The translations under genes and the position numbers were made by a program. This document shows positions 32,782-42,076 of a DNA stretch of 64,000 nt, piece after piece. The notes under the pieces were generated by a model. The model was not told the DNA's origin. It was given only the letters and a program-made list of their open reading frames with translations, and did no database searches. Origin of the DNA: Methylobacterium sp. J-090. Lineage in GTDB: Bacteria; Pseudomonadota; Alphaproteobacteria; Rhizobiales; Beijerinckiaceae. The stretch lies in contig NZ_JAKSXV010000089.1 of assembly GCF_022829345.1 (NCBI RefSeq), forward strand, positions 62,001 through 126,000, read 5' to 3'. Every line of letters starts with the position of its first letter. Positions within the stretch are counted from its first letter, which is position 1.

Positions 32782-34970
32782 CAGAACCGCGCCTGGACGC
32801 CGACCTGGATGTCGCGGCCCGGCGACGAGGTCCCGGCGCTGCCGTTGTAGAACCGCAGGTCGGCGAGCGTCGGCGTCTGACCGGCGATGGCGATGAACAG
32901 CGGGTGGTAGTTCGTATCGAACACGTTCCGGACCTGCGCGAACAGCTTCACGCCGGGCAGGAGATCGACCTCGCCGCGCAGGTTCACGAGGACGAACGGG
33001 TCCTTCCGCCAGATGAACTCGCGGTAGGGCTCGGCGAAGGGGACGCGCAGGTTCTCTTCCGTGTTGTACCAGACCGGTCCGTTCAGCACGCCCTGGACCT
33101 GGACCGTCCACGGATAGGGCACACCGGCCTGGCCGATGCGGGTGCCGAGCGCCAATTGGTACTGGTAGACGCGCTCGACCCGGTGGGTATTGGCCGAGGC
33201 GACGCTGAGCGAACCCTCGTCCTTCATGTCGAAGTTGTAGTTGCCGTTGGCGTAAGTCCGCCAGCGCCAGACCTCCGACTCCCAGCCGACGACTTTCAGC
33301 ATGTCGGTCTCGAACTGCGCCTCCAGGCCCCGGATGACCACGTCGCCAGGGTTGTTGACGTAGTCCGAGGTGTTGGCGTTGGCCGAGCGCGCCCGGGTGA
33401 TGATGCGGTCGGTGATCGTGTTCTGGAACAGGGCGAGATCGAGGCGGGCGACGCCGTTGGTGAGCGTCGTGCCGATCTCGATCTGCTCACTGGTCTCGGG
33501 CCGGATGTTCGGGTTGCCGAAGATGCGCCCGCCGCCGAGCGTGTTGAAGTCGGCGGCGATCTCGGTGGCCGTCGGCGCGCGGAAGCCCGACGAGGCGCCG
33601 ATGCGGAACGCGGCCCAGTCGGTGGCCCGATAGGTGGCGCCGACCGAGTAGGTGGTGGCCTCGTAGGGGCGCGAGCCCGTCACCTGCGCGGCGAGATACG
33701 GCGTCGGGTCGAAGCTCGTGGTGCCGTAGGTCTGGCGGATGCCGGCCCGCAGGGTCACCCGGTCGCCGAACAGGCGCTGGGTGTCCTCGAGGTAGAGGGC
33801 GTGGAACTGGTCGGTCTGGTTGTTGTCCTGCGGCGAGACCTGGGCCAGGGGATTGCCCGGCACGCCGACGCGGAACCGGTCGGAGCGCAGGCGGCTGGTC
33901 TCCCAGTCCCAGCCGAGCAGCAGGTCGTTGCCCGGCAGAAGGCGGGCGCGCGGCTGGAACCGGGTGCCCTGGATGTCGAGGAAGCGGGTGTTGAAATCGG
34001 CCGCCGTGCCCAGAGCCGGCAGGTTGTTGCCGCCGCGCTGCACCGGCGAGGCCCACTTGAAGCGGTCCTCGTCGGTGACGCTGTAGGCCTGAGCGAACAG
34101 GCTGAAGCGGTCGTCCTCCGTGCGCCCGGAATAGCTCGCGTCGAACGAGCCGTTGATGCGGTCGTCCCGGCTGTAGAGGTTGCCGCCGGAGCCGCGAAAG
34201 CCGACGCCGTAGATGCCGTCCGTGCGCAGGCTGACGTCCAGGCGCTGGTTCGGGTCGATCTGGAGGCCGAGCCCCCCGGTGATGCCCATGCGCTGCCACT
34301 GGGTGTTGGCCATGCGGCCGCCCCCCGTCCCGGCGAAGTAATCGTCGCGCTGCGCGCCCGACACGCCGAGATAGTAGTCGATGGGGCCGGCCGTGCCGCC
34401 GGTCTGGGCGCGTCCCTGGGCCAGTCCCCAGACGCCGCCGATGCCCTCCACCAGGGTGCCGGGCGCCGTGCGGCCGGTCTTCAGGATGATGTTGATGACG
34501 CCGCCGATGTTCTGGCTGCCGTAGATCACCGAGGACGGGCCGCGCACGATCTCGATGCGCTCCACGTCGGCGATGGACAGCTTCGACAGGTTGGCGGTGC
34601 CGGCGCGCCGGCCGTTCATGAGGACGAGGACCTGACTCTTGAAGTCCTTGCCCTGGCCGTCGGTGGCGCCGCCGCGGATGTTGATGGAGGTCTGGCCCGG
34701 CGTCCATTCCGAGAAGAAGCCCACCGCGTTCTCGGCCAGGAGATCGGTGATGGATTTCGCCGTCGAGGTCTCGATCATCGCGCGGTCGATGACCTGGACG
34801 GTGCCGGCGATCTCGGAGCGCGGCTCGGGCCGGCCGGTGGCGGTGACCACGAGCTGGTCCAGGGTCACGGACGTTTGGTCCTGCGCCTGGGCGACGGGGG
34901 ACAGGGCTGTCCCGCCGAGGCAGGCCAGGGTGAGGCGGGCAACGGTGAAGCGGGCGAGGGAGCGCGGCAT
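32781..34970 (-). CDS. btuB: TonB-dependent cobalamin receptor (BtuB-like)
   Basis: About 729 residues. A signal peptide (FTVARLTLACLGGTALSPVAQAQ) precedes the TonB-box/plug region TLDQLVVTATGRPEPRSEIAGTVQVID. The plug continues with SINIRGGATDGQGKDFKSQVLVLMNGRR and VERIEIVRGPSSVIYGSQNIGGVINIILK. The barrel ends with Phe (VGVQARF). The start overlaps the methyltransferase stop (ATGA). Position behind a cobalamin riboswitch and ahead of btuF-btuC-btuD-type genes supports corrinoid uptake across the outer membrane. Confidence 0.93.
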   Translation of the reverse strand: MPRSLARFTVARLTLACLGGTALSPVAQAQDQTSVTLDQLVVTATGRPEPRSEIAGTVQVIDRAMIETSTAKSITDLLAENAVGFFSEWTPGQTSINIRGGATDGQGKDFKSQVLVLMNGRRAGTANLSKLSIADVERIEIVRGPSSVIYGSQNIGGVINIILKTGRTAPGTLVEGIGGVWGLAQGRAQTGGTAGPIDYYLGVSGAQRDDYFAGTGGGRMANTQWQRMGITGGLGLQIDPNQRLDVSLRTDGIYGVGFRGSGGNLYSRDDRINGSFDASYSGRTEDDRFSLFAQAYSVTDEDRFKWASPVQRGGNNLPALGTAADFNTRFLDIQGTRFQPRARLLPGNDLLLGWDWETSRLRSDRFRVGVPGNPLAQVSPQDNNQTDQFHALYLEDTQRLFGDRVTLRAGIRQTYGTTSFDPTPYLAAQVTGSRPYEATTYSVGATYRATDWAAFRIGASSGFRAPTATEIAADFNTLGGGRIFGNPNIRPETSEQIEIGTTLTNGVARLDLALFQNTITDRIITRARSANANTSDYVNNPGDVVIRGLEAQFETDMLKVVGWESEVWRWRTYANGNYNFDMKDEGSLSVASANTHRVERVYQYQLALGTRIGQAGVPYPWTVQVQGVLNGPVWYNTEENLRVPFAEPYREFIWRKDPFVLVNLRGEVDLLPGVKLFAQVRNVFDTNYHPLFIAIAGQTPTLADLRFYNGSAGTSSPGRDIQVGVQARF

Positions 34971-35803
34971 CACGAAGGGGTCCTCCACACGAGAACGGCG
35001 GAGGTCCGGGCGACGGCGAGGCGATGGCCGGACGGGACGGGCACGGCCTGGGCGGCGAGGTGGTCCAGCAGGTCCGGCCGACGCGGATCGTCCGGCGGCC
35101 AGCCGAGGCGATCGGCCAGCGAACGCGCCGTCCGCGCCACGTCGGCGACGACGGCCGTGAAGGTCCAGGCAACCTCGGCGACGATGGCCGGCTGTTCGCT
35201 CGGCGACAGGCCGCGCAGGACGATGTCGACGCCGGGCGTCTCGTCCTCGCCGTGCCAAGCCTGGGGCAGGCAACCGGCGAGGCAGATGCCGCGCGGGCCG
35301 TGCTGGGCGGGAACGAGCCAGACCACGGTGCGGCGCGCCCATTCGCGGCAGCGCGCCAGGAAGGCCGAGGGATCGGTGAGCGGGGCCGGCATGTTGGCGG
35401 CGAGCACGGTGTCGGCGCAGGCGGCGGGCAGGCCCGCCTCCTTCCAGCCGCTGCGGACGAGGCGGGGCGCGGGATCGAGGGCCTGCAGCCGGCGCTGCAT
35501 CACGGGCGCGGGCTCGACGACGCTCCAGGCCTGGCCCGGCACCCGCAGGTTCGCACCGAGCTGGCCGCCGCCGGCCCCGATGTCGAGGAGGTCGCCGATG
35601 CTCGGCACGGCGGCCCGGATCAGGGGGGCGACGCGCGCGACGTAGTCGGAGGTGTCGATGCCCGCGGCGTAGCGTTCGAGGGGATCGACGCCGTCGGGCT
35701 CGGGCGATGGCCGGGGGCCCGCCCGTCCCGGCGGCGGCCGGTCGTCGAAGCGTAGGGAATCATCGGGCCAGTTCGCCCCGGCAGCAGAGGTTGGTGTCAT
35801 CAT
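34970..35803 (-). CDS. SAM-dependent methyltransferase leading the cobalamin uptake operon
   Basis: About 277 residues. The motif I region is SIGDLLDIGAGGGQLGANLR near residue 70, followed by WSVVEPAPVMQRRLQAL, ADTVLAANMPAPL and a Trp-rich core (CREWARRTVVWLVPAQHGPRGICLAGCLPQAWHG) typical of a class I fold. The start MMTPTSA has GGAAGGACC just upstream. It is the first gene after the riboswitch, coupled by overlap to btuB. A role in corrinoid modification or in B12-dependent metabolism is possible but unproven. Confidence 0.8.
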   Translation of the reverse strand: MMTPTSAAGANWPDDSLRFDDRPPPGRAGPRPSPEPDGVDPLERYAAGIDTSDYVARVAPLIRAAVPSIGDLLDIGAGGGQLGANLRVPGQAWSVVEPAPVMQRRLQALDPAPRLVRSGWKEAGLPAACADTVLAANMPAPLTDPSAFLARCREWARRTVVWLVPAQHGPRGICLAGCLPQAWHGEDETPGVDIVLRGLSPSEQPAIVAEVAWTFTAVVADVARTARSLADRLGWPPDDPRRPDLLDHLAAQAVPVPSGHRLAVARTSAVLVWRTPS

Positions 35804-36002
35804 CGGTCCTTCCCCGAACCTTGCGGGGATGCCGATGAGGGGGCGCAGGCGCGCACGCGGACGGGATGCCGCGCATGGCATGCAACCCGTCAGGACACCC
35901 CGCCCACGAGATACGTTCCGGAGTTCCTCACCAAACGCCCGGTCGCAGTCGGTTCGCTCTCTGAACACGACGGCGCAGCGGGAGTTTCGCGCGGGAAACT
36001 CA

Positions 36003-36185
36003 GTCGAGGCAGGTCTCCTGGCTCGCGGGTCGGTGCCATCCGTCTGGTCTTCCCGGTGAGGTCTCACCAGTGACGCTGATCGACGGGCGGCTCGCCGCTT
36101 ACAGTTGCGGGGACAGCTTCGGCATAGGCGCTCGCGCGCCGCACCGAATTCCCTCTTCGCTCACCGTCTTGTGACGGCGAGAACC
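36003..36185 (-). ncRNA. Cobalamin riboswitch of the uptake operon
   Basis: On the minus strand the conserved parts appear in order: GACGGTGAGCGAAGAGGGAA, the core TCCCCGCAACTGTAAGCGGC (about 36094-36113), CACTGGTGAGACC, GGGAAGACC, and the B12 box CGAGCCAGGAGACCTGCC at 36008-36025. It ends about 200 bases before the methyltransferase start. It should shut off the methyltransferase-btuB-F-C-D operon when adenosylcobalamin is plentiful. Confidence 0.95.
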
Positions 36186-36496
36186 TTGACTACAGTTCAC
36201 TTGCTGGAGCGACGCCCGCGCTGTCAACAGCCGCGTGATGCCGGACAGCGGATGACTTCATTCGATCCACCACCGTGGCCGATGCGCGACGATGGCTTCC
36301 TTGCAGGCGTGCAGTTCGCCGTCATGGACCGACGGGTCCGGGAAGCGCTCATCCTCCAGGATCGACGTCGATCCCGATCGGGCTGGGGCGGCTCATCCGC
36401 GAGAAGAGACAGGGCTCCGACCGCCCCCCGGCATCGTCCCCGTGGAACTCTCACGCCGGTGCCGGCATAGGCCACGCTGACGCGCGAGGGCCGCCC
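36186..36496. other. 311-bp region between riboswitch and transporter gene
   Basis: This divergent gap must hold the promoter of the leftward cobalamin operon and that of the rightward transporter. Short frames cross it, but none looks coding. I see no clear operator. Confidence 0.45.
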
Positions 36497-37810
36497 ATGA
36501 CCACGGATGTGACGACCGACGGGACGCCGCCGCGCCTCGAACGAAAGGCGGTGGCGGCCGTCGTGCTCGGCAACGCCCTCGAATTCTACGACTTCACCAT
36601 CTACGCCTTCTTCGCCAAGCCGATCGGCGAAGCCTTCTTTCCCTCACAGAACGCCACCGACAGCCTGCTCGCCTCCCTGGCGCTGTTCGGCATCGGCTAC
36701 GTCATGCGTCCCATCGGCGGCATCCTCATCGGGGCGTTCGCCGACCGGGCCGGACGCAAGCCCGCGATGCTGATCACCATCGCGCTGATGGCGATCGGCA
36801 TGCTGATGCTGGCGGCCACCCCCGGTTACGCGACCCTGGGGGGCTGGTCGCAGGCGATCGTCATCGTCGGCCGGCTCATCCAGGGCCTCGCCCTCGGGGG
36901 CGAGGTCGGTCCCTCGACCGCCTACCTCCTCGAAGCGGCGCCGCCCCGGCACCGGGGCTTCGTCGCGAGCTGGCAGATCGCCAGCCAGGGCTGCGCCGCC
37001 CTGATCGCCGGCCTCGTCGCCTCCGCCCTGACCTTCGCCGTCGGCGACGAGGCGATGGGGACGTGGGGCTGGCGCGTGATGTTCGCCCTCGGCATCGGCG
37101 TCGTGCCCGTGGGGCTGATCATCCGCAGCCACCTGCCCGAGACGGCCGGCGAGGGAGCCGATCCGGCCGCCGCGGACTCGACCTTCGCCGTCGTCCGGCG
37201 CCTCGTGCGCGAACACGGCCGGCTCCTCGTGCTGACCTTCCTCGTCATCGCGGCCTCCACTGTCTCCAACGCGGTGGGCACCAACATGCCGGTCTATGCC
37301 CAGGCGACCCTCGGGCTGACCGAGACGGTCTCGACGGCCGTGCCGATCGCGCTGGGCCTCGCCTCCATCGTGTTTCCGCTCCTCGGCGGCTGGATCGCCG
37401 ACCGCGTGGGCCGCCGCGCGGTGATGATCTGGCCGCGCGCGGTGATCGTCCTCCTGACGGTCCCCGCCTTCGCCTGGCTCGTCCGCGACCCGACCGGTCC
37501 GTCGGTCTACGCCGTGACATTCCTCCTGTCGGCTTTGTCCTCGATCAACGCGGCGGCGATCATCGTGGCGATCCCGGAATCCCTGCCGCGGGCCGTGCGC
37601 AGCGCGGGCCTGTCCATCGTCTACGCCTTCTCGGTCTCGATCTTCGGTGGCAGCACGAACTACGTGGTGAACAAGCTCATCGCGCTCTCCGGCGACAAGA
37701 TAGCGCCGGCCTACTACCTCGTCGCCTTCAGCATCGTCGGGACCATCGCGGCCTTCCTGATGCCGGAGACGCGGGGCAAGGATCTCGAAGCCAATTCGGA
37801 GTCGCGATGA
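36497..37810 (+). CDS. MFS transporter, metabolite:H+ symporter (MHS/ProP-like)
   Basis: About 437 residues with twelve predicted helices. The N-terminal AVVLGNALEFYDFTIYAFFAKPIGEAFFP is characteristic of the MHS group, as are ALFGIGYVMRPIGGILIGAFADRAGRKPAM and GRLIQGLALGGEVGPSTAYLLEAAPPRHRGF. Family members import organic acids, osmolytes or amino-acid-like compounds with protons. The start at 36497 follows CGAGGG. It is transcribed alone and divergent from the cobalamin operon. The substrate is not evident. Confidence 0.88.
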   Translation: MTTDVTTDGTPPRLERKAVAAVVLGNALEFYDFTIYAFFAKPIGEAFFPSQNATDSLLASLALFGIGYVMRPIGGILIGAFADRAGRKPAMLITIALMAIGMLMLAATPGYATLGGWSQAIVIVGRLIQGLALGGEVGPSTAYLLEAAPPRHRGFVASWQIASQGCAALIAGLVASALTFAVGDEAMGTWGWRVMFALGIGVVPVGLIIRSHLPETAGEGADPAAADSTFAVVRRLVREHGRLLVLTFLVIAASTVSNAVGTNMPVYAQATLGLTETVSTAVPIALGLASIVFPLLGGWIADRVGRRAVMIWPRAVIVLLTVPAFAWLVRDPTGPSVYAVTFLLSALSSINAAAIIVAIPESLPRAVRSAGLSIVYAFSVSIFGGSTNYVVNKLIALSGDKIAPAYYLVAFSIVGTIAAFLMPETRGKDLEANSESR

Positions 37811-38093
37811 AAGATCGCGTGCCCGCGCGAGGCTCCTCGCGCCGGTCCGCCCCAGCGCGCGGCCATGGAAGGCCGCCGAACCGTAAGGTTTCGCCGAAAG
37901 GACGACGTGAATGTCCTGCTCGAAGCCAGCGCGGGCGGACGCTGCTGGCTTTCGCACACCGCACGCCCTCTGCGGCGAAACTCAAGCTTGCCAGTCGAGC
38001 CCGGTCGCGGCACTCTTAAGCTTGGCCTGACGCTCGTCAGGGAACGCCGCAGCGTTCTCTCATCCGGCCGCCTGACGTGGGAAGTCGAGGATC

Positions 38094-38783
38094 ATGATCG
38101 TGGACGGTGGACATGCCGAGGGCGGCGGGATCGCCCTTCTCGGACGTCGAGCGGGGGTTCTCAGCCGCCGGTCGTTCCTCGTCGGGTGCGGCGCGCTGGG
38201 GTTGGCCGGTTGCGCGACATCCGACGGCACGATCCTCGCCGAGGCGGCGAAGGTCTACGGACCGATGCCGGACGAGAAATTCCCGATCCCGGCGGCCGAT
38301 ATCAGCAAGGTCGACCCGAAGTATTATCGCCGGACCGTTCGTTACGAAACCAAGGAAGCGCCCGGCACGATTGTCGTCGACCCCGGCAATTTCTATGTCT
38401 ACCGCATCGAGGGCGACGGAACCGCCACACGCTACGGTGCCAATGTCGGCCGCGACGGGTTTTTGTGGAGCGGGGACGCCTATGTCGGCCGCAAGTCCGA
38501 ATGGGCGACCTGGACACCGCCCAAGGAGATGATCCGGCGTCAGCCCGAGGCCGCCAAATACGCCCGCGGGATGCCGGGCGGCCTCGACAACCCCCTCGGC
38601 GCCCGCACCCTCCATCTCTACCAGAACGGCGCCTATACGCTCTACACGATCTACGCGAGCAGCGAGCCCGAATCGATCGGCACGGGCGTCACGAGCGGCT
38701 GCGTCGGCCTGCTCAGTCAGGACATGATTCACCTCTACGCGCGAACGCCGGTCAAGACGAAAGTGGTCATCCTGCCCGCGTAG
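38094..38783 (+). CDS. L,D-transpeptidase (YkuD family) with Tat/lipoprotein-like signal
   Basis: A 229-residue protein. The N-terminus carries LSRRSFLVGCGALGLAGCATS, a twin-arginine stretch plus a lipobox-like LAGC, as in many Rhizobiales L,D-transpeptidases. The catalytic domain (about 85 to 229) starts ETKEAPGTIVVDPGNFYVYRIEGDGTATRYGANVGRDGF and ends with TGVTSGCVGLLSQDMIHLY, in which Cys203 is the nucleophile. The residue after Cys-Val is Gly where Arg is common. It would cross-link peptidoglycan or anchor proteins to it. Its 3' end is duplicated just after the stop. Confidence 0.88.
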   Translation: MIVDGGHAEGGGIALLGRRAGVLSRRSFLVGCGALGLAGCATSDGTILAEAAKVYGPMPDEKFPIPAADISKVDPKYYRRTVRYETKEAPGTIVVDPGNFYVYRIEGDGTATRYGANVGRDGFLWSGDAYVGRKSEWATWTPPKEMIRRQPEAAKYARGMPGGLDNPLGARTLHLYQNGAYTLYTIYASSEPESIGTGVTSGCVGLLSQDMIHLYARTPVKTKVVILPA

Positions 38784-38803
38784 GTATCTGCCCGCGTAGA
38801 TAA
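38772..38803 (+). repeat. 16-bp tandem duplication across the L,D-transpeptidase stop codon
   Basis: CTGCCCGCGTAGGTAT (containing the stop TAG at 38781-38783) is followed directly by CTGCCCGCGTAGATAA. The two 16-bp units differ only in their last four bases. Confidence 0.85.
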
Positions 38804-38956
38804 AGGTGTCGGCCGAGCCGTCGCAACGCGCCCGACCGGGCCCGTCATTCGGCTCCGACGACCGGTGGGCGCGCGGTCGCCGTCGCGACCGGACGCTCCC
38901 GGGAAAGCCCATGGCCGCAGCAGGGTCGGGAAGCCGTTCGGGAACCGCCAGACGCG

Positions 38957-40372
38957 TCAAAGGTGGCCGCGCCCCACGACGTCCGGCATCGCCCTTCGCG
39001 ACGCTGGGCGCTCATCGGACGGGCCGGGCTCCCGCGTCGATAGGGTGATCTCGGCGCGAAGGCCGCCTCCCGGGCGATTGGACATCCTGATATCGCCACC
39101 ATGGGCGCGGACCGCCGACCGTACGATGGCCAGTCCGAGTCCGGTCCCGCCCGTCTCCGCGTTGCGCGAGACCTCGAGGCGCGTGAATGGCGCGAACATC
39201 TCCTCGACCCTATCCGGCGGCATGCCCGGACCGTCGTCGTCGACGAGAATCCTGACGCTGTCCGGCCCGCTTTCCAGGGTGATCCGCGCGCGGTCGCCGT
39301 ACCGGACGGCGTTGTCGACGAGATTGTCGAGGGCACGACGCAACGTCATCGCCCGGCCGTGGAACGGAAGGTGCATCGGAGCGGCCACGGATACCTCGCG
39401 CCCCAGGACGGCGTGGTCGGCCACGAGGGCTCGAACCATCGCGGCGAGGTCGAGGGGACCGCTGTCCTGCACGAGCGCATCCTCACGCGCGAATGCCAGG
39501 GTGGCGTCGACCATGCGCCCCATCTCCGAAATCGTGCGCACCATGGCGCCGCGCAGGTCGGCATCCTCCACCATCTCGGCCCGCAGCCAGAGCGAGGCGA
39601 TGGGCGTGCGCAGGTCGTGGCTGATCGCGGCCAGCATCCGGGTCCGGTCGGCGACGAAGGCCCGCGAGCGCGCCTGCATCCCGTTGAACGCCGCCGTCAT
39701 GGTGCGCAGCTCCTGCGGGCCGCGTTCCGGGAGCGGTTCCACCACCGCGCCCCGGCCAGCCATCTCGGCCGCTCGGGCCAGTGCCGAGACGGGTCCGACG
39801 ATTCCGCGCATGGCGATGCCGGCGACGGCGAGAACGGCGACGACGCTGGCCACGGCCTGGATGAGCCCGATGCGTATCCAGGGAGGCGTCTGCAGCGCGA
39901 GCGGGGCCTCGCCGTTGAGCCAACGGCCATCGCCGAGCCGGACGGAGACGCGAAGCGCCTGGAGCTTGCCGGCGCCGTGGTCCGACGGGGCATCGGGATC
40001 GGTGTCCCGATCCACCAGGGCGATCCGGGCCTGTCCCGCGCCCGCCGCCAGACGCCGGTCGAGGCGGTGCGCGAGCCGAGCCGCGTCGTCGGCCATCGCG
40101 CTCTCGGATACGAAGCTCGTGGCGTCGAGGGTGAAACTGCGGCGCGGGGAACCGTAGGCTTCGAGCACGGCCGGAACGGCATCGGCCGGCACCGCATCGA
40201 GGAGGCGCACCAGGGTGGCGGCCCGGTCGAGGAACTGGGTCCGGGCGACCGCGCGACCGACCCGGGAGGATTCCAGCGCGACCATCGTGAAGGCCACGGC
40301 CTGCGCCCCGACGACAGCCAGCAGGAGCAGGAGCGCCAGCCGGACACCGAGCGACCGCGGCGCCAGCCTCAC
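38957..40372 (-). CDS. Sensor histidine kinase
   Basis: About 471 residues. Two membrane helices (LGVRLALLLLLAVVGAQAVAFTMVAL near 10 to 35 and IGLIQAVASVVAVLAVAGIA near 165 to 185) bracket a periplasmic sensor. HAMP follows, then the H-box AAISHDLRTPIASL, N-box LDNLVDNAVRYG, G1 VDDDGPGMPP and G2 GGTGLGLAIV. The GTG start overlaps the response-regulator stop. The layout matches EnvZ/RstB-like kinases. The signal is unknown. Small secreted proteins encoded divergently may be targets or partners. Confidence 0.9.
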   Translation of the reverse strand: MRLAPRSLGVRLALLLLLAVVGAQAVAFTMVALESSRVGRAVARTQFLDRAATLVRLLDAVPADAVPAVLEAYGSPRRSFTLDATSFVSESAMADDAARLAHRLDRRLAAGAGQARIALVDRDTDPDAPSDHGAGKLQALRVSVRLGDGRWLNGEAPLALQTPPWIRIGLIQAVASVVAVLAVAGIAMRGIVGPVSALARAAEMAGRGAVVEPLPERGPQELRTMTAAFNGMQARSRAFVADRTRMLAAISHDLRTPIASLWLRAEMVEDADLRGAMVRTISEMGRMVDATLAFAREDALVQDSGPLDLAAMVRALVADHAVLGREVSVAAPMHLPFHGRAMTLRRALDNLVDNAVRYGDRARITLESGPDSVRILVDDDGPGMPPDRVEEMFAPFTRLEVSRNAETGGTGLGLAIVRSAVRAHGGDIRMSNRPGGGLRAEITLSTREPGPSDERPASRRAMPDVVGRGHL

Positions 40373-41088
40373 GGCAGGGTCCTCACCTCGGTGGCCAGCA
40401 CGTAGCCTCCGCCCCAGACCGTCTTCAGAAGGCCGGGGTTGGCGGGATCGCGCTCCAGTTTCCGCCGCAACCGGCTGACCTGATTGTCGATGCTGCGGTC
40501 GAACCCGTCGGCGGCGCGGCCGCGCGTCAGGTCGAGCAGCTGGTCGCGGGACAGCACCACTCTCGGATGGCGCGTCAGCGCGGCGAGAAGGCGGAATTCG
40601 GCGGTGCTGAGCGCCACGGCGGCACCGCACTCGTCGACGAGTTCGCGACGGCCGGTGTCGAGTACCCAACGGTCGAAGAAAAGCTTTCGTCCGTCGGCCT
40701 CGTCGCGGGTCCGCGGAAGTGCCCGGGTGCGGCGCAGAAGATTCTTGATGCGCGCCAGGAGCTCGCGCGGCTCGAAGGGCTTCGTGACGTAGTCGTCCGC
40801 CCCGATCTCCAAGCCGACGATCCGGTCCGTTCGCTCCGCCAGGGCGGTCAGCAGGATGACCGGGGTGTCGTAGGCCTCGCGGATGTGCCGGCAGAGCGAC
40901 AGCCCATCCTCGCCCGGCATCATCACGTCGAGGACGACCAGATCGATGGCGCCGGCGGCCAGGATCGGACGAGCGGACGCGGCCTCCGCGGCGACACTGA
41001 CCCGGAGATCGTGCCGCTTGAGATAGGCCGCGAGCGGATCGCGGATATCGCGGTGGTCGTCGACCACCAGGACGTGTGCGTCTTCCAT
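40369..41088 (-). CDS. OmpR-family response regulator
   Basis: A 239-residue regulator. The receiver domain (1 to 120) has VLVVDDHRDIRD at the acidic pocket, the phospho-acceptor Asp in IDLVVLDVMMPGEDGLS, and a conserved Lys in DYVTKPFEPREL. The C-terminal winged helix (140 to 235) ends with FDRSIDNQVSRLRRKLERDPANPGLLKTVWGGGYVLA. The start has GGGGAGGGG upstream. It is translationally coupled to the kinase gene and divergent from the GCG_CRPN protein gene 190 bases away. Confidence 0.93.
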   Translation of the reverse strand: MEDAHVLVVDDHRDIRDPLAAYLKRHDLRVSVAAEAASARPILAAGAIDLVVLDVMMPGEDGLSLCRHIREAYDTPVILLTALAERTDRIVGLEIGADDYVTKPFEPRELLARIKNLLRRTRALPRTRDEADGRKLFFDRWVLDTGRRELVDECGAAVALSTAEFRLLAALTRHPRVVLSRDQLLDLTRGRAADGFDRSIDNQVSRLRRKLERDPANPGLLKTVWGGGYVLATEVRTLP

Positions 41089-41278
41089 GGTCCCCTCCCC
41101 TCTTGATCACCCGGTTTAGCGCGTCGGGCCGCTCGCCTCACGAAAATGATGTCGCGAAGTGTATCGGCCGGCTCGGATCTGCGACCGATCGCGACGCTTT
41201 CGGCTCTCCTCGGCAAACGCCTGTGACAGGCCGCCGGCACGGTGGGGGCCTGGCAACCGATGCTTGGAGAACGAGACG

Positions 41279-41605
41279 ATGACGAAGGACGTGTTGCGTG
41301 CGCCGACGCTGCTGAAGCGTCTTCTCCCGGTGGCCCTGCTGGCGGCGGGGCTGGCGGCCCCGCTGGCGACGGCCGGCACGGCCGAGGCCCGCGACGGCTG
41401 CGGCCTCGGGTTCCACCGCGGGTTCCGTGGTTACTGCCGACCCAATCTCGGGTGGAGACCGTTCTACGCCCCCTACGCTTACCGGCCGTCCTTCTACGGC
41501 CCGCGCCGCTTCGGCTGGGGCGGACCCCGCTGGCATCGCTGGGGCGGCTACCGCCACGTCGGATGGCGCGGCGGATGGCATGGTGGTTGGCATCGCCGCT
41601 GGTGA
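41279..41605 (+). CDS. Small secreted GCG_CRPN-prefix protein
   Basis: A 108-residue protein with a signal peptide (LLPVALLAAGLAAPLATAGTAEA) followed by the GCG_CRPN-type prefix DGCGLGFHRGFRGYCRPN and a tail rich in Gly, Trp, His, Arg and Tyr (for example RWGGYRHVGWRGGWHGGWH). Proteins with this prefix-to-repeats pattern are known only as hypothetical secreted or envelope proteins in Rhizobiales. The His/Gly-rich tail might bind metals (inference). It is divergent from the two-component genes, and a second paralogue lies at 42192. Confidence 0.8.
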   Translation: MTKDVLRAPTLLKRLLPVALLAAGLAAPLATAGTAEARDGCGLGFHRGFRGYCRPNLGWRPFYAPYAYRPSFYGPRRFGWGGPRWHRWGGYRHVGWRGGWHGGWHRRW

Positions 41606-41680
41606 CCTCGGTTTCACAGGCGTCGGGGACGTACCGCCCGGTGCGCGCCCCGCCGATCCTCCCGCGACGAAGGAACTCCC

Positions 41681-42076
41681 ATGGCGAAGAGAGCCGTTTG
41701 CCTGACGCTCGCCGCGTTCATCGCGGCGACGGGCGCCGACGCCCAGACACCCACGACCAGGCCCCCGACGGCGGCCGACGGACCCGGCGGCGTCGACCTC
41801 GCGACCTTCCAGACACGGAACCGGACGCGGCTGATGCGGATCGATGCCGACCGCGACGGGCGTATCAGCCGATCCGAGTGGTCGGCCTGGTGGGACGCCC
41901 GCCCCGGAAGGGGGCCATACGATCCGGCGGGGCGCTTCCGGGCTCTCGACGCCGACGGAGACGGCTTCCTCACCGCGCAGGAGGTCGACGCGGCATTCGC
42001 CAAGCGTTTCGCGCGGCTCGATGCCGACCATGACGGACGCGTCACGCCGTCGGAGCGGCCCTGCCGGGCCAAATGA
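41681..42076 (+). CDS. Secreted EF-hand protein
   Basis: A 131-residue protein with a signal peptide (MAKRAVCLTLAAFIAATGADAQ) and three EF-hand-like loops: DADRDGRISRSE near 52, DADGDGFLTAQE near 90 and DADHDGRVTPSE near 114. The loops have the D-x-D-x-D-G spacing for calcium binding. A periplasmic calcium sensor or buffer is plausible. Related small calmodulin-like proteins occur in methylotrophs that use Ca- or lanthanide-dependent enzymes, but no such enzyme is in this window. Confidence 0.85.
   Translation: MAKRAVCLTLAAFIAATGADAQTPTTRPPTAADGPGGVDLATFQTRNRTRLMRIDADRDGRISRSEWSAWWDARPGRGPYDPAGRFRALDADGDGFLTAQEVDAAFAKRFARLDADHDGRVTPSERPCRAK

Noticed and set aside
32904..35645. A 913-codon plus-strand frame opposite btuB
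   Set aside because: It is antisense to a receptor with a complete plug and barrel; its His/Asp/Gly/Arg-rich sequence is a GC-bias artefact.
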